This document shows positions 1 through 19,115 of a stretch of 64,000 nt of DNA, one piece after another. How positions within the stretch are numbered: position 1 is the first letter of the stretch; the number at the start of each line of letters is the position of its first letter. The stretch lies in assembly GCA_037178975.1 (NCBI GenBank), contig JASJZH010000005.1, positions 2,852,001 through 2,916,000 of the forward strand, read 5' to 3'. The notes under the pieces are model-generated. The model did no database searches. It had not been told where the DNA came from and saw only the letters and a program-made list of their open reading frames with translations. The DNA comes from Oscheius tipulae (Eukaryota; Nematoda; Chromadorea; Rhabditida; Rhabditidae). A program made the translations under genes and the position numbers.

Positions 1-173
1 TCATTATCAAGCCATTGAATAGAAACACAAAAAGGAGCCGTTTCATCGAACCTGTGGAGCACTTATTCACATTTTATGTTTCAACCAATACATATCTTCT
101 CGGGTCGACAATTCTTCAATGTTCTCGTTACTTTCTGGTTACTTGTATGCGACTGAGAAATGTTTTCCAGGGT

Positions 174-7936
<7,763 letters not shown>

Positions 7937-9688
7937 ACTTCTTATTTTCCACCTGTGCTGTCTGATCTCCCAGTTCCCCTAAATTATTTTGTGATACCAC
8001 CTAGATCCGAGTGCTCTCATCCCATATCCCCTACAAGATTTCTCCCCCTGTTTCTCTCTGTCAAAACACAACGGTGTGTCATTTCGTGTGAACAGAAGGC
8101 TTTATACAGACCCCCTAGAGCCATAATAAACAGTTTCCTTGATCGTCTCGAAGCCTCAAATAGCCAGAGGTGTCAATAGAGACTCTTGATTGGGAAGTGC
8201 AAATTGGAAGATGGACACAAAAGAAACAACACCGCCGACTCGAGTGGTCGGGCCTCTTCAGAGAGAGAGAGACAACAAGAACGATTTTGGGGGTTGATGA
8301 ATTGGTCAACAGCAACTCTACCAACGTTGACTAAATGATCGTGACGAGGAGAGTCAAGTGGAGGGACTAGGACACACATTTTTTGTGGTCCCGCGACTGG
8401 AGTTCGTTGATCGGAGAGTTCAGTGGAACAGCTTCCACTTTATTAACAGTTTTTGAGCCATCTGTTTACTTGTCTGATCCAAAAGAACAGCACTGTATGG
8501 TGAAGACGGCGAAAACATGCACACAAGAAACAGAAGTCCGAACGTTTTGGCCAAAACTGACATTAGGAACGTGTTCAGCATTGTCGAAATCCCTAGCATC
8601 GCTACACAAAAAAATTTGTTACCAGCGGGGATCAAACCAACAATGCTTGGGTTACCAAACAAAGATGTTAGCTACTCGACCATAATATTGGGCACAACAG
8701 CACGACCTCGGAAAGTGGGTCATGAAATTGCCGAGACCGTACGGGTGCGACTATTTTTGACCACGCTGAAGATGGTGGTGTTTAAATTTGAAAAGATTTC
8801 GTTCGTCAATCTCGAATCTGGTAAATTGTGGTATCCAGATAACTCTCCCGCGCGAAACATATTTTTCTTTCTAAAAACGTTGCATCCGAAAGTCCTGTGC
8901 GAAACAACGATGCCATTGTCACCTCCTGTGTGTTTTGCTTGTCCTGCCGGTCTATTTTTCTTTTTCTCAATGCATCCAGTTGTAGCAAACTGCGCCAAGT
9001 TGTTTGACTCTCGGCTCAGAGAGCCGTGGAACACCGGGAGTGACCACTGTTGACGAGTGTTTTCGTCCGCTCTCTTCGCGTCTAAATGATGGAAACATGT
9101 ATAGTTTTCTTAATTTTTGGTCCCAAACTTTGTTCACAGACTTCGAAGAATACATGCATTTTTTTGTCTCACCCCAGACAATTGAACTTTTAGTCAGTAT
9201 TTAGTTATACATGTGGCAAAACTGTAGGAGTATTTCAAAAACTGTCCCCGGAAACTGAAATAGACCCATCTATCTTTCATACAGGCCTTCTTTTGGCAGC
9301 AGGGCGTGATTCGGCGCGAAGAGCCTCTCCAGAGCCGCCGACTACAAAAGCGGCCGACCGGCGAACACTCTTGGAACCCTTTGCTTTCTCTCTTTCATTT
9401 GGTTGAGCTCATCATTTCATTACATTTGAAGAGTTCTACCGGTTTGGGATTTAAGACCTGAGGCACTTGGTGTCAAGTGAGCTCTTCCGTTTGGTCAGCC
9501 TTACCGGGTCGAGAGCAGTAGATTTACCTTGAAAGTGAGTTGGAAGTGTTCTAAAGTTTTGCGATCCAAGTGGGATAATCCTCTTATTTGTTCCGGCCCG
9601 GTCTTGGTATCTCCCATACTCGTTTGACATTTCCTTCAATTTCTCGACTACTTCTGGATACTTTGGACCAGTCACTTCTACCGCTTTC
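7937..9688. other. Intergenic 7937-9688
   Basis: Spacer between the ABC transporter and the ML-domain gene. It begins with the transporter's 3' UTR (AATAAA at 8125-8130) and contains a reverse-oriented tRNA-derived SINE at about 8560-8775. The long open frame at 8517-9053 crosses that repeat and does not look like a protein. Nothing else recognised. Confidence 0.6.
8560..8775 (-). repeat. tRNA-derived SINE copy
   Basis: Read on the minus strand, it has a Pol III A-box-like segment tggtcgagtagctaacatc and a B-box-like segment ttggtttgatcccc, then a T-rich stretch and a shared tail (gggatttcgac..gctgaacacgttcct). The same order of parts recurs at 10755-10965, 18165-18325, 19240-19400 and 51300-51455. 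This is the copy with the clearest A and B boxes. Confidence 0.65.
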
Positions 9689-11106
9689 ATGAACAGTTAC
9701 AGAATGATAACAAAACTTCTCCTGCTAGTAATTTTGCCTCTGGTCTCCCCTTTTATGCCCTCCTATCTTCAACCAGGCGATAAACCCCCTCAATTCGAAC
9801 AGGTTGGTTGTTTTCCTCTTCATCCCAACAAAGTCCAGATTCCTCCCTACCAACGACCCCAGAAGCAGCCAATGAGCAGGTACTCGGTTCAGGACAGTCT
9901 TGACAACGGTGAGTGGGACATACACATTTTTATATGAGTTTTTAGGTGTCCTACAGTCTTATTTAAACTCTCCATACTTGGAACAGGATGAGGGAGATGA
10001 TGCCGAAGAGTGTTCGACTATGCCGAATAACACGAAACACCAGCCGGCTTTCTATCAGTGCAATGAAGGTTAGCGTTTTTCTAATCTAAGACCTCATTTT
10101 TCGACTTTGTGATGTTCTATAAAGCTATAGTCCTTGTCGAGATCTACAGCTTTGCAGAACATCGAAAAGCTAAAAAATGCCGTCTTCCATCAAATCTTAC
10201 GAGAGAAGTTTCAGAATCTCTGATAACTCTTCATGGCGGCGCGGTAACCAACCTCACCGGAGACGACAGTTACCCAGTCTCGTTCGCATCCCCTATCCGA
10301 ATCTTTTTAGACATTTCCAGCGGGGCCAAGAAAAGGTTTTTATAGAGGGGAACTGTAACAAAAAATCGGATTAGGTACGACAACATTGGCGTCGATGTCT
10401 CTCTGTACAAGAGATCCACCGGCTGGTTCGGCTGCGGCTGGATGTTCTTGCCCAACTTTGGCATGCTGTAAGTTTATGTACTATTCGGGATTTATAGACT
10501 CTTTGATGAAAAACATGAAGTTTTAGGAGTAACTCTGACATGTGCTACGACAACCCTTCATGTCCACTTTCACCTGGAAGACAGGTTCGTTTTCTGTTGC
10601 TTTCTGGGACTCCGATCGATCGAAATTTATCAAATATAAATTCTCTGATATACAAAGTTCAGATCATTGAGTTCTCCATCGACCCGTCCCGCATTTTCAC
10701 TCGTCTCTTTAGAATGATCCACTATGACATGGTAAGAGAAATAATACCAATTCTACGACCAAATCGGACATCGTGTTCAGTGTGGTCGAAAATCCTAGAT
10801 TACGTTTAGAAAAAAGTTTTGTAACCGGCGGGATTCGAGCCAACAATCTTTGGCGCAAGATAGCTTGAAAATCGCACACCGTCGAGGGTTGTTGGTTCAA
10901 ATCCCACCGGCGGCAAATATTTTTTTACCTGCTAGAGGTTTCGAGTGCGCTGATCACGAAGCGGAAACGTCAAAAGAAAGACGTAATCGAGCAAAAAAAA
11001 TAATCATTTTCAGTCAGCCTATCAGCTTGTAATCCGCCTGAAAGACAGCAGCGACCCGTTCCATGACCTTCTTTGCACCACGATTCAGCTCAGAGTCCAT
11101 CTGTAG
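9689..11106 (+). CDS. Secreted ML (MD-2-related lipid recognition)-like protein
   Basis: Seven-exon gene of about 215 residues whose splice phases all join cleanly. The ATG at 9689 (or the second ATG at 9704) starts a signal peptide, ITKLLLLVILPLVSPF. After an acidic, Cys-containing linker (exon near 9947-10068) comes a beta-rich domain with VTNLTGDDSYPVSF, GWFGCGWMFLPNFGML, SCPLSPGRQ, and a C-terminal strand DLLCTTIQLRVHL ending in TAG at 11106. The CPL..G motif after a run of beta strands, with scattered cysteines, resembles nematode ML-domain proteins, which are extracellular lipid binders. The first intron (36 bp, ending gtccag) is a multiple of three, so retention would keep the frame. 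Introns hold a hairpin repeat (10100-10170) and an inverted SINE pair (10755-10965). The gene structure is well supported; the family call is moderate. Confidence 0.6.
10100..10170. repeat. Dispersed hairpin repeat, copy 2
   Basis: Clear inverted repeat inside an intron of the ML-like gene: gatgttctataaagctatag pairs with ctacagctttgcagaacatc across a short loop. It belongs to the same family as 3200-3275 and 15040-15118. Confidence 0.6.
10755..10965. repeat. Inverted pair of SINE copies
   Basis: A minus-oriented copy (tail near 10765, B box as ggattcgagccaac near 10836) is followed directly by a plus-oriented partial copy (B box ggttcaaatccc near 10892, then a T run and tail tttcgagtgcgctgatcac). 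The pair sits in the last intron of the ML-like gene and could fold into a hairpin. Confidence 0.6.
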
Positions 11107-14029
11107 TGCCCCCTCTTCCTTTTATTTATTTTCTGTCCACGGACGGGTAAGATGTTCGGTGTGCGAAGGCTTCCTTTCTCCTCCGAGGCCAACAGTATTA
11201 TCAAAGAGTACCATATTATTATGTTCGCTTGATAAAGTATCTTCTTTTGTTTTGTTTTCAAGGCAGTAGCCACTCCGGGTGCCAATGTCATTTTGAACCA
11301 CTCTCTTTGTCGGCCAGAGAGACTTTACGGCGTCCCGTTGGAAAAAGTCGAGGTGAATGGGAGACTTGTCAAGCTGTCTGGCTCTCGGAATATACTATTT
11401 TAAGGAGGTTTTGACATTTTTTGACTGTGCCCACTTACAAATTTCAAAATTTCACTGGTATTTGGTACGAGAAGCAGACAGAGGCTCTAAATACTGCCCG
11501 AAACCCTCCTCATTCTAATTCTTGCTCTCCACGAAACACTTTTTCCTTCCCCTCGATATGATTATGTCCCGAAAGAGGTCCTAGTTTATTTTGCATAGCG
11601 ATCAAGGTGCTCGCGGACTAAATTTGTCCCCAATTCTTATCCTGACATTTTCTCAGCCATCTCTTTCCCTAGAGAAGAACAGGAAATGCAATTATCCCCT
11701 GTGGACCCGTTCATTATCCATAACGTGTTGACGTCGTGTCTCTGCTTTTCTTCTTGTGCGCAAATTAGGTGATACCTCTCTTTTAGAAAAGGAGATGTGA
11801 GGGAAAAACAGCAAAACAAATGCTCCCGAGGTATGTAAGCCATTAATTTTTGGAGCCTTGACGACAGCGGTCGCGGAGGGAATGGAGCTTTGGTCACCTA
11901 TCTCTCTTACCGCTTCAGTTCTAAGGAATCAAGTGCATTGTTTTTGTTTTGTCTCTCCTGTACGACCTTGGTTCTAAACTAGAAAAAGTCCTAGATTAGT
12001 CACAGTGAATCTTGTTATCTTGCTTTGTTACTCAATGTGGACGAGTGTCCACATGACTGGGTCAAGCTTTATACTTTTCTGAAAAACCCTGGTTCATGAT
12101 GTTCCACAGATTTGTAATTCCAAACTAACCCCATTTGCTGTTCTCGTACTAATTAATCTGTGTTTGGAACTGGCTGAAGAAGACGTCCAAAAGCTGAGAT
12201 GGGGTTGCTTCTAAATCAGTTTTGGGATATCCTTCGTTCCGTACAACGCTTCCACAACTGCTACCAGTTAAATACATTTCAGCCAAAGAAAGACAGAATA
12301 ACATAGAATGACAGAACAGGAAGAGGTTGACATGGACAGAGAAAGCCTACGTCAGTTGTTGTCAAATTGCCCCTATCAGCCTGTGCAGTCCCTTGAAGGG
12401 ATGGAAGCGTGGCCGGACCCGTCTTTATGCCATGCCACAAGCTCCTGTCCAACTGTCTACTTGTCTTCTATGTTTCTCTGGGAGAATCTTCTCCTGCCTG
12501 TCAATATTAAGTTTCTAACGGTAATGACATCTTTCTCAGTCTAGTAGACTGAAATTCTCTTGTAGAACGAATGAGAAGTTGGTGACATTCCCGATCTCTG
12601 ATTTGTCGCGACCAATCTAGCGTCGTCTGATCTCAAAAAATCTATATACTTATGCTGTCCTCTCCCCTCCTCATAACACCCTGAGCCCCCACAATGCCCT
12701 CTCATACCTCCTAATTTCCGTTCAGTCAGTCGGCCAGACGACATCAGTTCCTGTGCCAGGTGTGCCCTCCATATGCATGAGACATGCCTTTTTCATGCGT
12801 GTGCGTCCCCCGAACTGAAAAGACCTCTGGGGTTGTCGGGGTTCTGCTCCTCTCAATATTATCATCGGAAATGTTGTTTACCCATGTGAGGGGGCAGGAG
12901 AATCCTGGTATTTTTCATCATCCTCCTCATCCTCTTTCTATCTATGAAAGGATATGCGTCTCTCTCCAGTGCCAACCGGCTAATTACCATTGTCAAGCTG
13001 ACATTTCTTGGTCAGTTTTCGGTCTTTGGACTGTCGGAAAACAGAACGGGAGCACAAGCCCGTCGCGCCACGTCAATTTTCACCCACAAGATGGAGCTCG
13101 CGCATTTTCTGCAAAGTTGTAGAGAAGATCAAAATCAAGCAAGAGGCTGCGATACAAAGCAGAGCATCAAAACGCTCAAAAACTGGTTCTTAGGGTCAAA
13201 AACTGGGTGAGAAATACGGGGAAGGCCGCGCGCTATTTGCGGATTCAAAGTGTAGGAAAAAATATAAAATTTTTTGTCCTGACCCTTTCACTGATTACAA
13301 TATTATTGTACACCTTGTAAAAAGATGTAGAGTTCAAGTTCTCGATAAGGTTTTCGAGGACCCGAACCTACCCAATCCTGCTCTCCTTTTATGCTCGCTC
13401 GAGCCTCCTAATTGTCACAGAGCCGAAAACCACGCACCGGGCGATTAATATTTCAGGCTACTACCCAACTTATTCCTCGTAGTTCTTTGCTTATCATACT
13501 CTGATCATTCGTTTTACCATGTTTCGAGCGGAGCGAGTTTCTGAGCTTTGCATGTTTTAAGACATTGGTAAGATGGGAGGCCGCTTGGAGAGAAAACTAC
13601 TGTCAAGCTCGAATAAGACAAAAAGTACAAACATTGGGGTTCCCCACACTTTTTAACCCAATGTTTAGACGTTCCGCCCTCAATGTTTAGACAGCCCCAG
13701 TTCCCTTTGTTTCTGTCTCTCTTTTCCGGATCAGAGATCTTCCTGTCAAAGTTAACTTTTCGATGTTCCGAGCTTGACTTCAGTTCTACCGAAAGGCAGA
13801 ACACCAAGTACGAAATTCAGTCAATCAGCTGGCAATTGTGTCTCTCCTTGGAAACTTTTGATGTAGGGCCTTGAATGGACGGGATTGTCAAAAGGAGAGA
13901 AAAGAGAAAATTGGAGATTATTGAGGAGAGACAGGCAATTAGGTCGACACCGCTTGCTTCCTGGTCAATTGGGCAAGAAGGAGAGGGGTTGTTAGAAGAA
14001 GAAACGAACACACTTCGTACTTTTGAAGG

Positions 14030-14090
14030 TCTCTGTCTCTCTATCTCTCTATCTCTCTGTCTCTCTGTCCCTCTGTCTCTCTTCTTCAAA
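14030..14090. repeat. (GTCTCTCT)n-type microsatellite
   Basis: Run of gtctctctatctctctgtctctctgtccctctgtctctc. Similar tracts occur at about 1540-1580, 15805-15825, 21120-21175, 32276-32316, 36084-36120, 37431-37465 (as GAGAGACA) and 57641-57724 (as GAGAGACA), often inside introns. Confidence 0.85.
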
Positions 14091-15039
14091 CATAATTCAT
14101 GCAGAATCCTGTCCCCCGGAAGTGAACAAAGCCATGTTGATCCTCCGCCATAAATCTAGGGTACGCAGTAGAGTACATCAGCTCGTGATAATGACTTATT
14201 GCTTTCCATTCAAGTGGAAGCAGCCCTCTCCCTCTTTTCTTCAATCCTTTTTTCATTAAGAGCCTATTCCAGGAAGTAGAGTGTTTCTTTAAAGAGACCT
14301 CTTCCGTGTTTTTCACTTACTACTCTGACATTTGAGAAATGGGACAACCTAATGTGTATGTAGCAGGCAATAGCTAAGAAATTGTTGTGACCTCCTCCCT
14401 TAAATCGCCTTATTCTTTGCCAATAAACAGACCAATTTCCTTTTCTTCTCCCATTCAAGAGCTCCCTTCCCCCTTTCACACTATATTTGGTTAGGCTGAA
14501 CTCTTTTCCCGGTTCAAAAAGACAATGTTCCCACCCATCTGAAGTTTCGGACAAACAGCTTTGAGGTTATTTGAGATCTTCTCTCTTTTGTGTCAAAACT
14601 AGAGGGCAAAGAGCCTCCCGTTTGTTGGATTCGGGGCCGACACGGCGGTCTACTAGTCTCTCAGTCATTACACAGTCCATACTACTCGTGTTTCTCGGTG
14701 TTTGTAAACATTGGAACTTTTCCTTTGGTCACAGTTTTTACTTACAATTTGCTTCAACATGTAAACTTTTCGCCTTATTGCAAAGTTTCGAATGCTGTCG
14801 TTTCGAAAAACTCGTGTTAATGTTCGTGTTTAATAGGCTTCAGAACCTTTGTAACTGTATTGTAGCTTTTTCTATCTTTGATAGGAATCGTATCCGGCCC
14901 AACGTTACCATCCGTGAGACTTCCAGACAGTGATGCTAACCATTTGACCACTGTTCTCGTCTGGTCGCACCCTTACGGTCTAGGAATTTGTCTGTCGCCA
15001 TCAACCTTTTTCAGTTTGCTTTTTTTCGGATCGAAAACG

Positions 15040-15118
15040 TGATTTTTCAACTTTATAATGTCCTACAAAATTGTATAGTTTGATCTACTCTACAAGTTTG
15101 TAAAATATCACGAAGCAG
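15040..15118. repeat. Dispersed hairpin repeat, copy 3
   Basis: Arms aactttataatgtcctacaa and ctacaagtttgtaaaatatc flank a short loop, in the same order as copies 1 and 2, with diverged sequence. Confidence 0.5.
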
Positions 15119-15903
15119 GGAAACAAAGTTTTCTTTTCAAATACGCCTCGCAAATCATTTGGTATCGCAGTTGTTTTCAATATTTTCGACACTCCCCCTA
15201 AAATGCCGTTTGAGTCAACTCAAAAATATATATTGTAGCCTATCCAAGCTGCTTGTTGTTTCCATTTTCTGAGCGTTCAGAAGACTACCTGTCACAATGC
15301 GACGGAAGTCTCCTATAGAGACCGGTGACGGCAGCTCACCGGTAGAAAGCCCAACTTGCGTCTTTTGAATGTTTTCCACTTCTCTATCAACGTTCCACGA
15401 ACCCCTGGGGAGAGCTCCGGAAAAGTCAATTATCCCGTCTTGACCTGCTCTTATCGCCTTTGTTCCTCTCTTTTTCTGACGTCCTCGCGGGGAAGATTCG
15501 TAGAGTTGACAACTGGAAAGACCTTCTCTATTTTTGGCCCTCCTCGTGAAAAGTTCTTGATTTTTCATCTCTTACCACAGACAAAACACGATCGTTTGAC
15601 TTCTCCCTGGTTTCTAATGGTGTGTGCATCCAATTAATCCGGAGCAAGGTCGAGGATTCCAATTTGGAGTTAGGACATGTGAGAGAGCATCATTCCCATA
15701 ATTTTCCGTCATCCAGATCTTTTTTCTGCTGAGGTCCAATTAGGGAGAACCGAAGAGCACACTGGAGACTTCTGATGAAGCTCCTGTTTGTCTGGTTTTT
15801 CTGTCTCCCTGTCTCTCTCAATTCCATCCCAGTTTATAAAAAGTTTCCAGAAAGATGCGCTACAATTTCAGAATCCTCTTCTAACGATTTTCTGTAAGAA
15901 ATT

Positions 15904-18882
15904 ATGATACTTTTTGGGTAGGTACCATAAGTCATAGTATCCACAAACCCCTTTAGATTCCTCTTGACTCTCCTCACTGTCAGTACAAGTTTCAACACCA
16001 TCGATGAGCTCCTTGAGCACAGGTATCAGAAATTTCTAACAAAACCAGTTCACAACTTCCAGAACAAAGTCCAAGCCGCCCTCGGCGAACAATCAGAGCC
16101 TGAATGTGAAGCTGGGAATGTATTTGGAGAGTCTGGGAAACTTCCGCTCGACGGAAATGGTGGGTTAAGATCCTGTACAAAAACTGATAAAGCTCAGTCT
16201 TTTGACGTCGACCTCTATGTCTACATGAGCTGGAAAGATGAGAGACTGTCCCACAATGAGTCGGACTATGTTCTGATCAATGACGATAATATACGAAAAC
16301 GGATGTGGGGTAGGTGTCCCTGTAATATATGGTCACCCCGTTCAGTTCCTGATCTCTACTTTGCCAATGCTCGACAAGCTCACTTCCAAGAAGTTACCGT
16401 TCCAAACTTCAGCCTGTTCGTGGCTTCCGATGGCACAGTTGCTTATTCTTGTCGCTGTACTCTGACAGTTGCTTGCAGTCTCGACTTGAGGTTCTACCCT
16501 ATGGACAATCAAGTCTGCTCAATACGGGTTGTCAGCTGTGAGTTGAGGCATAGGGTGAAAGAGACAGAGAGTGAGAGAGTAGAAAATAACAAACAGCGAC
16601 TCACGTCCAGTGCATGGAGACACCGCAGACGACGGTTCTTGGAGTGAGTAGCACAGGTTGTGATGATCCCAGTGTCTTGGCTACCTTCTTCTCTGGCGAT
16701 GGTTTGCATACTTCGTAAACGGATGTGTTCCCAACGCTAATTTTTCTTCTCGATCCCATGGCTGGTGTCTTCTCACCCTTCGAGATACTCTCCCGTCTCC
16801 GTAGCTTGGGCACGATCAGAGGACGGCTTCTGCACACTTGAACGATCCGGCGACGAGTAGTATGGCTGGGTAGAGGAGATCTTCTATCTGATCTTAGAGC
16901 CAATCATCATCGAGAGCACAGTAGGCGAGACGGAATTCGAGTGGAACATTCTTGGAGGGATTACGCTTGACAGGACATTTTCTGTCAGGGCGGTCAGGCT
17001 AATAAGGATTTTCGAACTTAGAGGAACACAGAGACAAAAATATGGAGAGACAGCTGGTCTTACAACCAAATTCAGATGCCTATATTGCCCGCCAAATGAA
17101 CGTGACATGGTTCGACGAAAACCCTATTCGCCACAACCCAGAGATCGGCTTGCCAGAATTCCAAATCACAGCAGTCTCGAAGGGCTACTGCAATGGAACT
17201 TATCGCTACGCTATGATGTCTGACAGTCATAAACTGGGTAAGATACAGGAAGATCTTTGCACTGAACCGATTCCAGACGACTTCAGTTGCCTATCCGGAC
17301 TACTCTACCTGTCTCGATCCATTGGCTACAATCTTGTTCAGTCATATATCCCCACCGGCCTCATTGTCATGATTTCCTGGGTATCGTTCTGGATTGACAG
17401 ACGCGCAGTTCCAGCCAGAGTCACCCTGAGCTTCACGACTCTGGTTTCCTTGACTACCTTGGTACTTTATACACTTTTCCCCCTCATAGTTCATTTTTAG
17501 GGAAACGGTCTCCGTTTCGGCCTGCCTCAAGTGAGCTACGCAAAGGCAATTGACCTTTGGTACGGTGGTGGGTGTCTAGCACCAAAAGGAGTACCAGATT
17601 CTTTCAGTTTGTATGCTGTTTGTCTTCCTCGCTCTCCTGGAATTTGCTATTGTGAACAGCTACATGAGGAAATCGGAAAAGTTCGAGCAGATGGCCAAGA
17701 GGTTGCAGATCGGTATCATCAAGAAACGTGAGATTCTATTGAAAATGGTGCCATTTTAGTTACAGAAGGGGACCACGAAAAGGCCCAAGTCGAGACGATC
17801 ACAGCCAATGGAGGTGTGAATGAGAAGAAGGCAGCGTTTCGATACATCGATGAGACGAATAGGACAACTTTACCGGCAGCCAAAACCTTTATGTGTGAGT
17901 TATGTGATCAAAAAGTGGTAAAAAAAAGGGTCTTTAGCTGTGAAACATGCCACTCCACCCAGGCTGAACAAGTTTCCGGATAAGATCAAGTACGAAGAGC
18001 TGACGCCAGAAGGATTCGTCTGCAGTGAAACGGAAGAAAAAGGTAAATACTTTCCAAATTTTTTAGAAAAAGAAATTTTTGACATTTGTTTCGTGATCAG
18101 CGAGGTTGAAAAGCCCTCTAAAATGGCTAGAATAGCGAAATGGTTTTTGGCGAAGTTCGTGACAAAACCAGCTGCCGGTCCTTGTTGGAAACAGACTATA
18201 GTCTAGTGGCTAACATCGTTGATTGGAAATCGCGCTGTTGGTTAGATCCCACAGTTGACAAGATTTTTTTTTCTTGACATTCCCTATAGTTTTCGATCAC
18301 ACTGAACACGTTCCCAATGTCTTTTGCTCGTAGTTTTTATTTCCACTGAATGACTCTGAACTAACCTCGCTCACTTTTCGACTAACTCAAAAACGTTGTT
18401 TCAGGATTCGGCAATACTGTCGACTCCCAAACAAACTCAATTTATGACAATGTTTCGTCTCCGTGGAGAGATTTCAAGCTCTCGCTCCTCGCGGCAGATG
18501 ACTCCAGTAGAGGATCAGGTACTTGTTTTGAATCTAGGGGGACTTCAAAACTTGATCGTGTGATCATCTCTATCTTCCAGAAATTTCTGACGATGAGTTG
18601 TGGGGAGAACTGAACAGGAATCAGCCTAAGGTTGTCTATGATCTCAATGGAAGAACTGCCTCGACGAGAGAGAGTATTTCCGTCACGGGATATCTTCAGG
18701 TAAGAGACTGAGAGACTGAGAAACAGTGATCTTTCCAGCTCTCCCGCGTCTTCTCCCGCCATGCCCTCTTCATCGACAAAATGTGTCGCTACGGGTTCCC
18801 GATCATCTTCTTTGTCTGGAATGTCTGGTATTGGTGGTATTATCTGGTATTCAATGGAGACTCGGCCATCGTCCAGGAATGA
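15904..18882 (+). CDS. Cys-loop ligand-gated anion channel subunit
   Basis: Pentameric neurotransmitter-gated channel subunit. I start it at the ATG at 15904, joined to exon 2 at about 15958, which gives the signal peptide MILFGFLLTLLTVSTS; an alternative ATG at 15775 is possible. The ligand domain shows VKLGMYLESLGNFRSTEM, DVDLYVYMSWKDERL, VPDLYFANARQAHFQ and the Cys-loop C-SLDLRFYPMDNQV-C with exactly 13 residues between cysteines. M1 is near 17340. M2 begins PARVTLSFTTLVSLTT; the PAR triplet is the usual mark of anion selectivity. M3 follows (VCMLFVFLALLEFAIVN). A long cytoplasmic loop spans several exons, with M4 (YGFPIIFFVWNVWYWWYYL) just before TGA at 18880. Introns are mostly about 40 bp, apart from 16538-17075 and one near 18042-18404 that holds a SINE. 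AATAAA lies at 18935. The ligand (glutamate, GABA, glycine, amine) cannot be told from sequence alone. Confidence 0.9.
18165..18325 (+). repeat. tRNA-derived SINE copy
   Basis: Plus-oriented copy in an intron of the channel gene. A box tagtctagtggctaacatc at about 18198, B box gttggttagatccc at about 18237, T run, then the family tail tttcgatcacactgaacacg. Confidence 0.7.
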
Positions 18883-18934
18883 AGCCGCCGGTTCCCTCTG
18901 TCTTGTGATCTCCGTTCCTATGGGTACGCGCTAA

Positions 18935-18940
18935 AATAAA
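18935..18940 (+). terminator. Poly(A) signal of the channel gene
   Basis: AATAAA 53 bases past the stop codon. A minus-strand AATAAA (tttatt at 18959-18964) close by would serve the convergent GPCR gene. Confidence 0.6.
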
Positions 18941-19115
18941 GTCTTCATAGGTTAAATATTTATTCTGACCCATCGTGCACACATCTCAATGACAAGTTCA
19001 CAAACCTTCTCGACCAATATTGCATCACAATTTTCAACAGGGAGACCGTGATTGTCACAAATAAATACCTTTTAGTGATCTCGAGGATCATTCATCTGCT
19101 ACAAAATTCTACTTT

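Larger units (their letters stand above)
11107..15903. other. Intergenic 11107-15903, mostly non-coding
   Basis: About 4.8 kb without a gene I can defend. The segment 11264-11402 reads as a protein-like stretch containing LEKVEVNGRLVKLSG before a TAA, possibly a gene relic or an unplaced exon. 13875-14030 reads open and charged (MDGIVKRREKRKLEIIEER..) and runs into a pyrimidine repeat at 14030-14090; I could not build a convincing gene. A hairpin repeat (15040-15118) and a diverged minus-strand SINE-like segment (about 14890-15010) are also present. Confidence 0.5.

Noticed and set aside
8517-9053. 178-residue open frame
   Set aside because: It crosses the reverse-oriented SINE, has no family resemblance and no splice support.
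12308-12544. 78-residue ATG frame
   Set aside because: No acceptor, no family resemblance, and composition typical of chance frames.
13875-14316. Possible gene starting MDGIVKRREKRKLEI
   Set aside because: First part is plausible, but continuation requires a poor donor in a pyrimidine repeat and gives an unlikely C-terminus; kept only as a note.
18190-18260. Functional tRNA gene
   Set aside because: A and B boxes are tRNA-like, but the cloverleaf is degenerate and the segment is fused to a shared tail, so it is a SINE.
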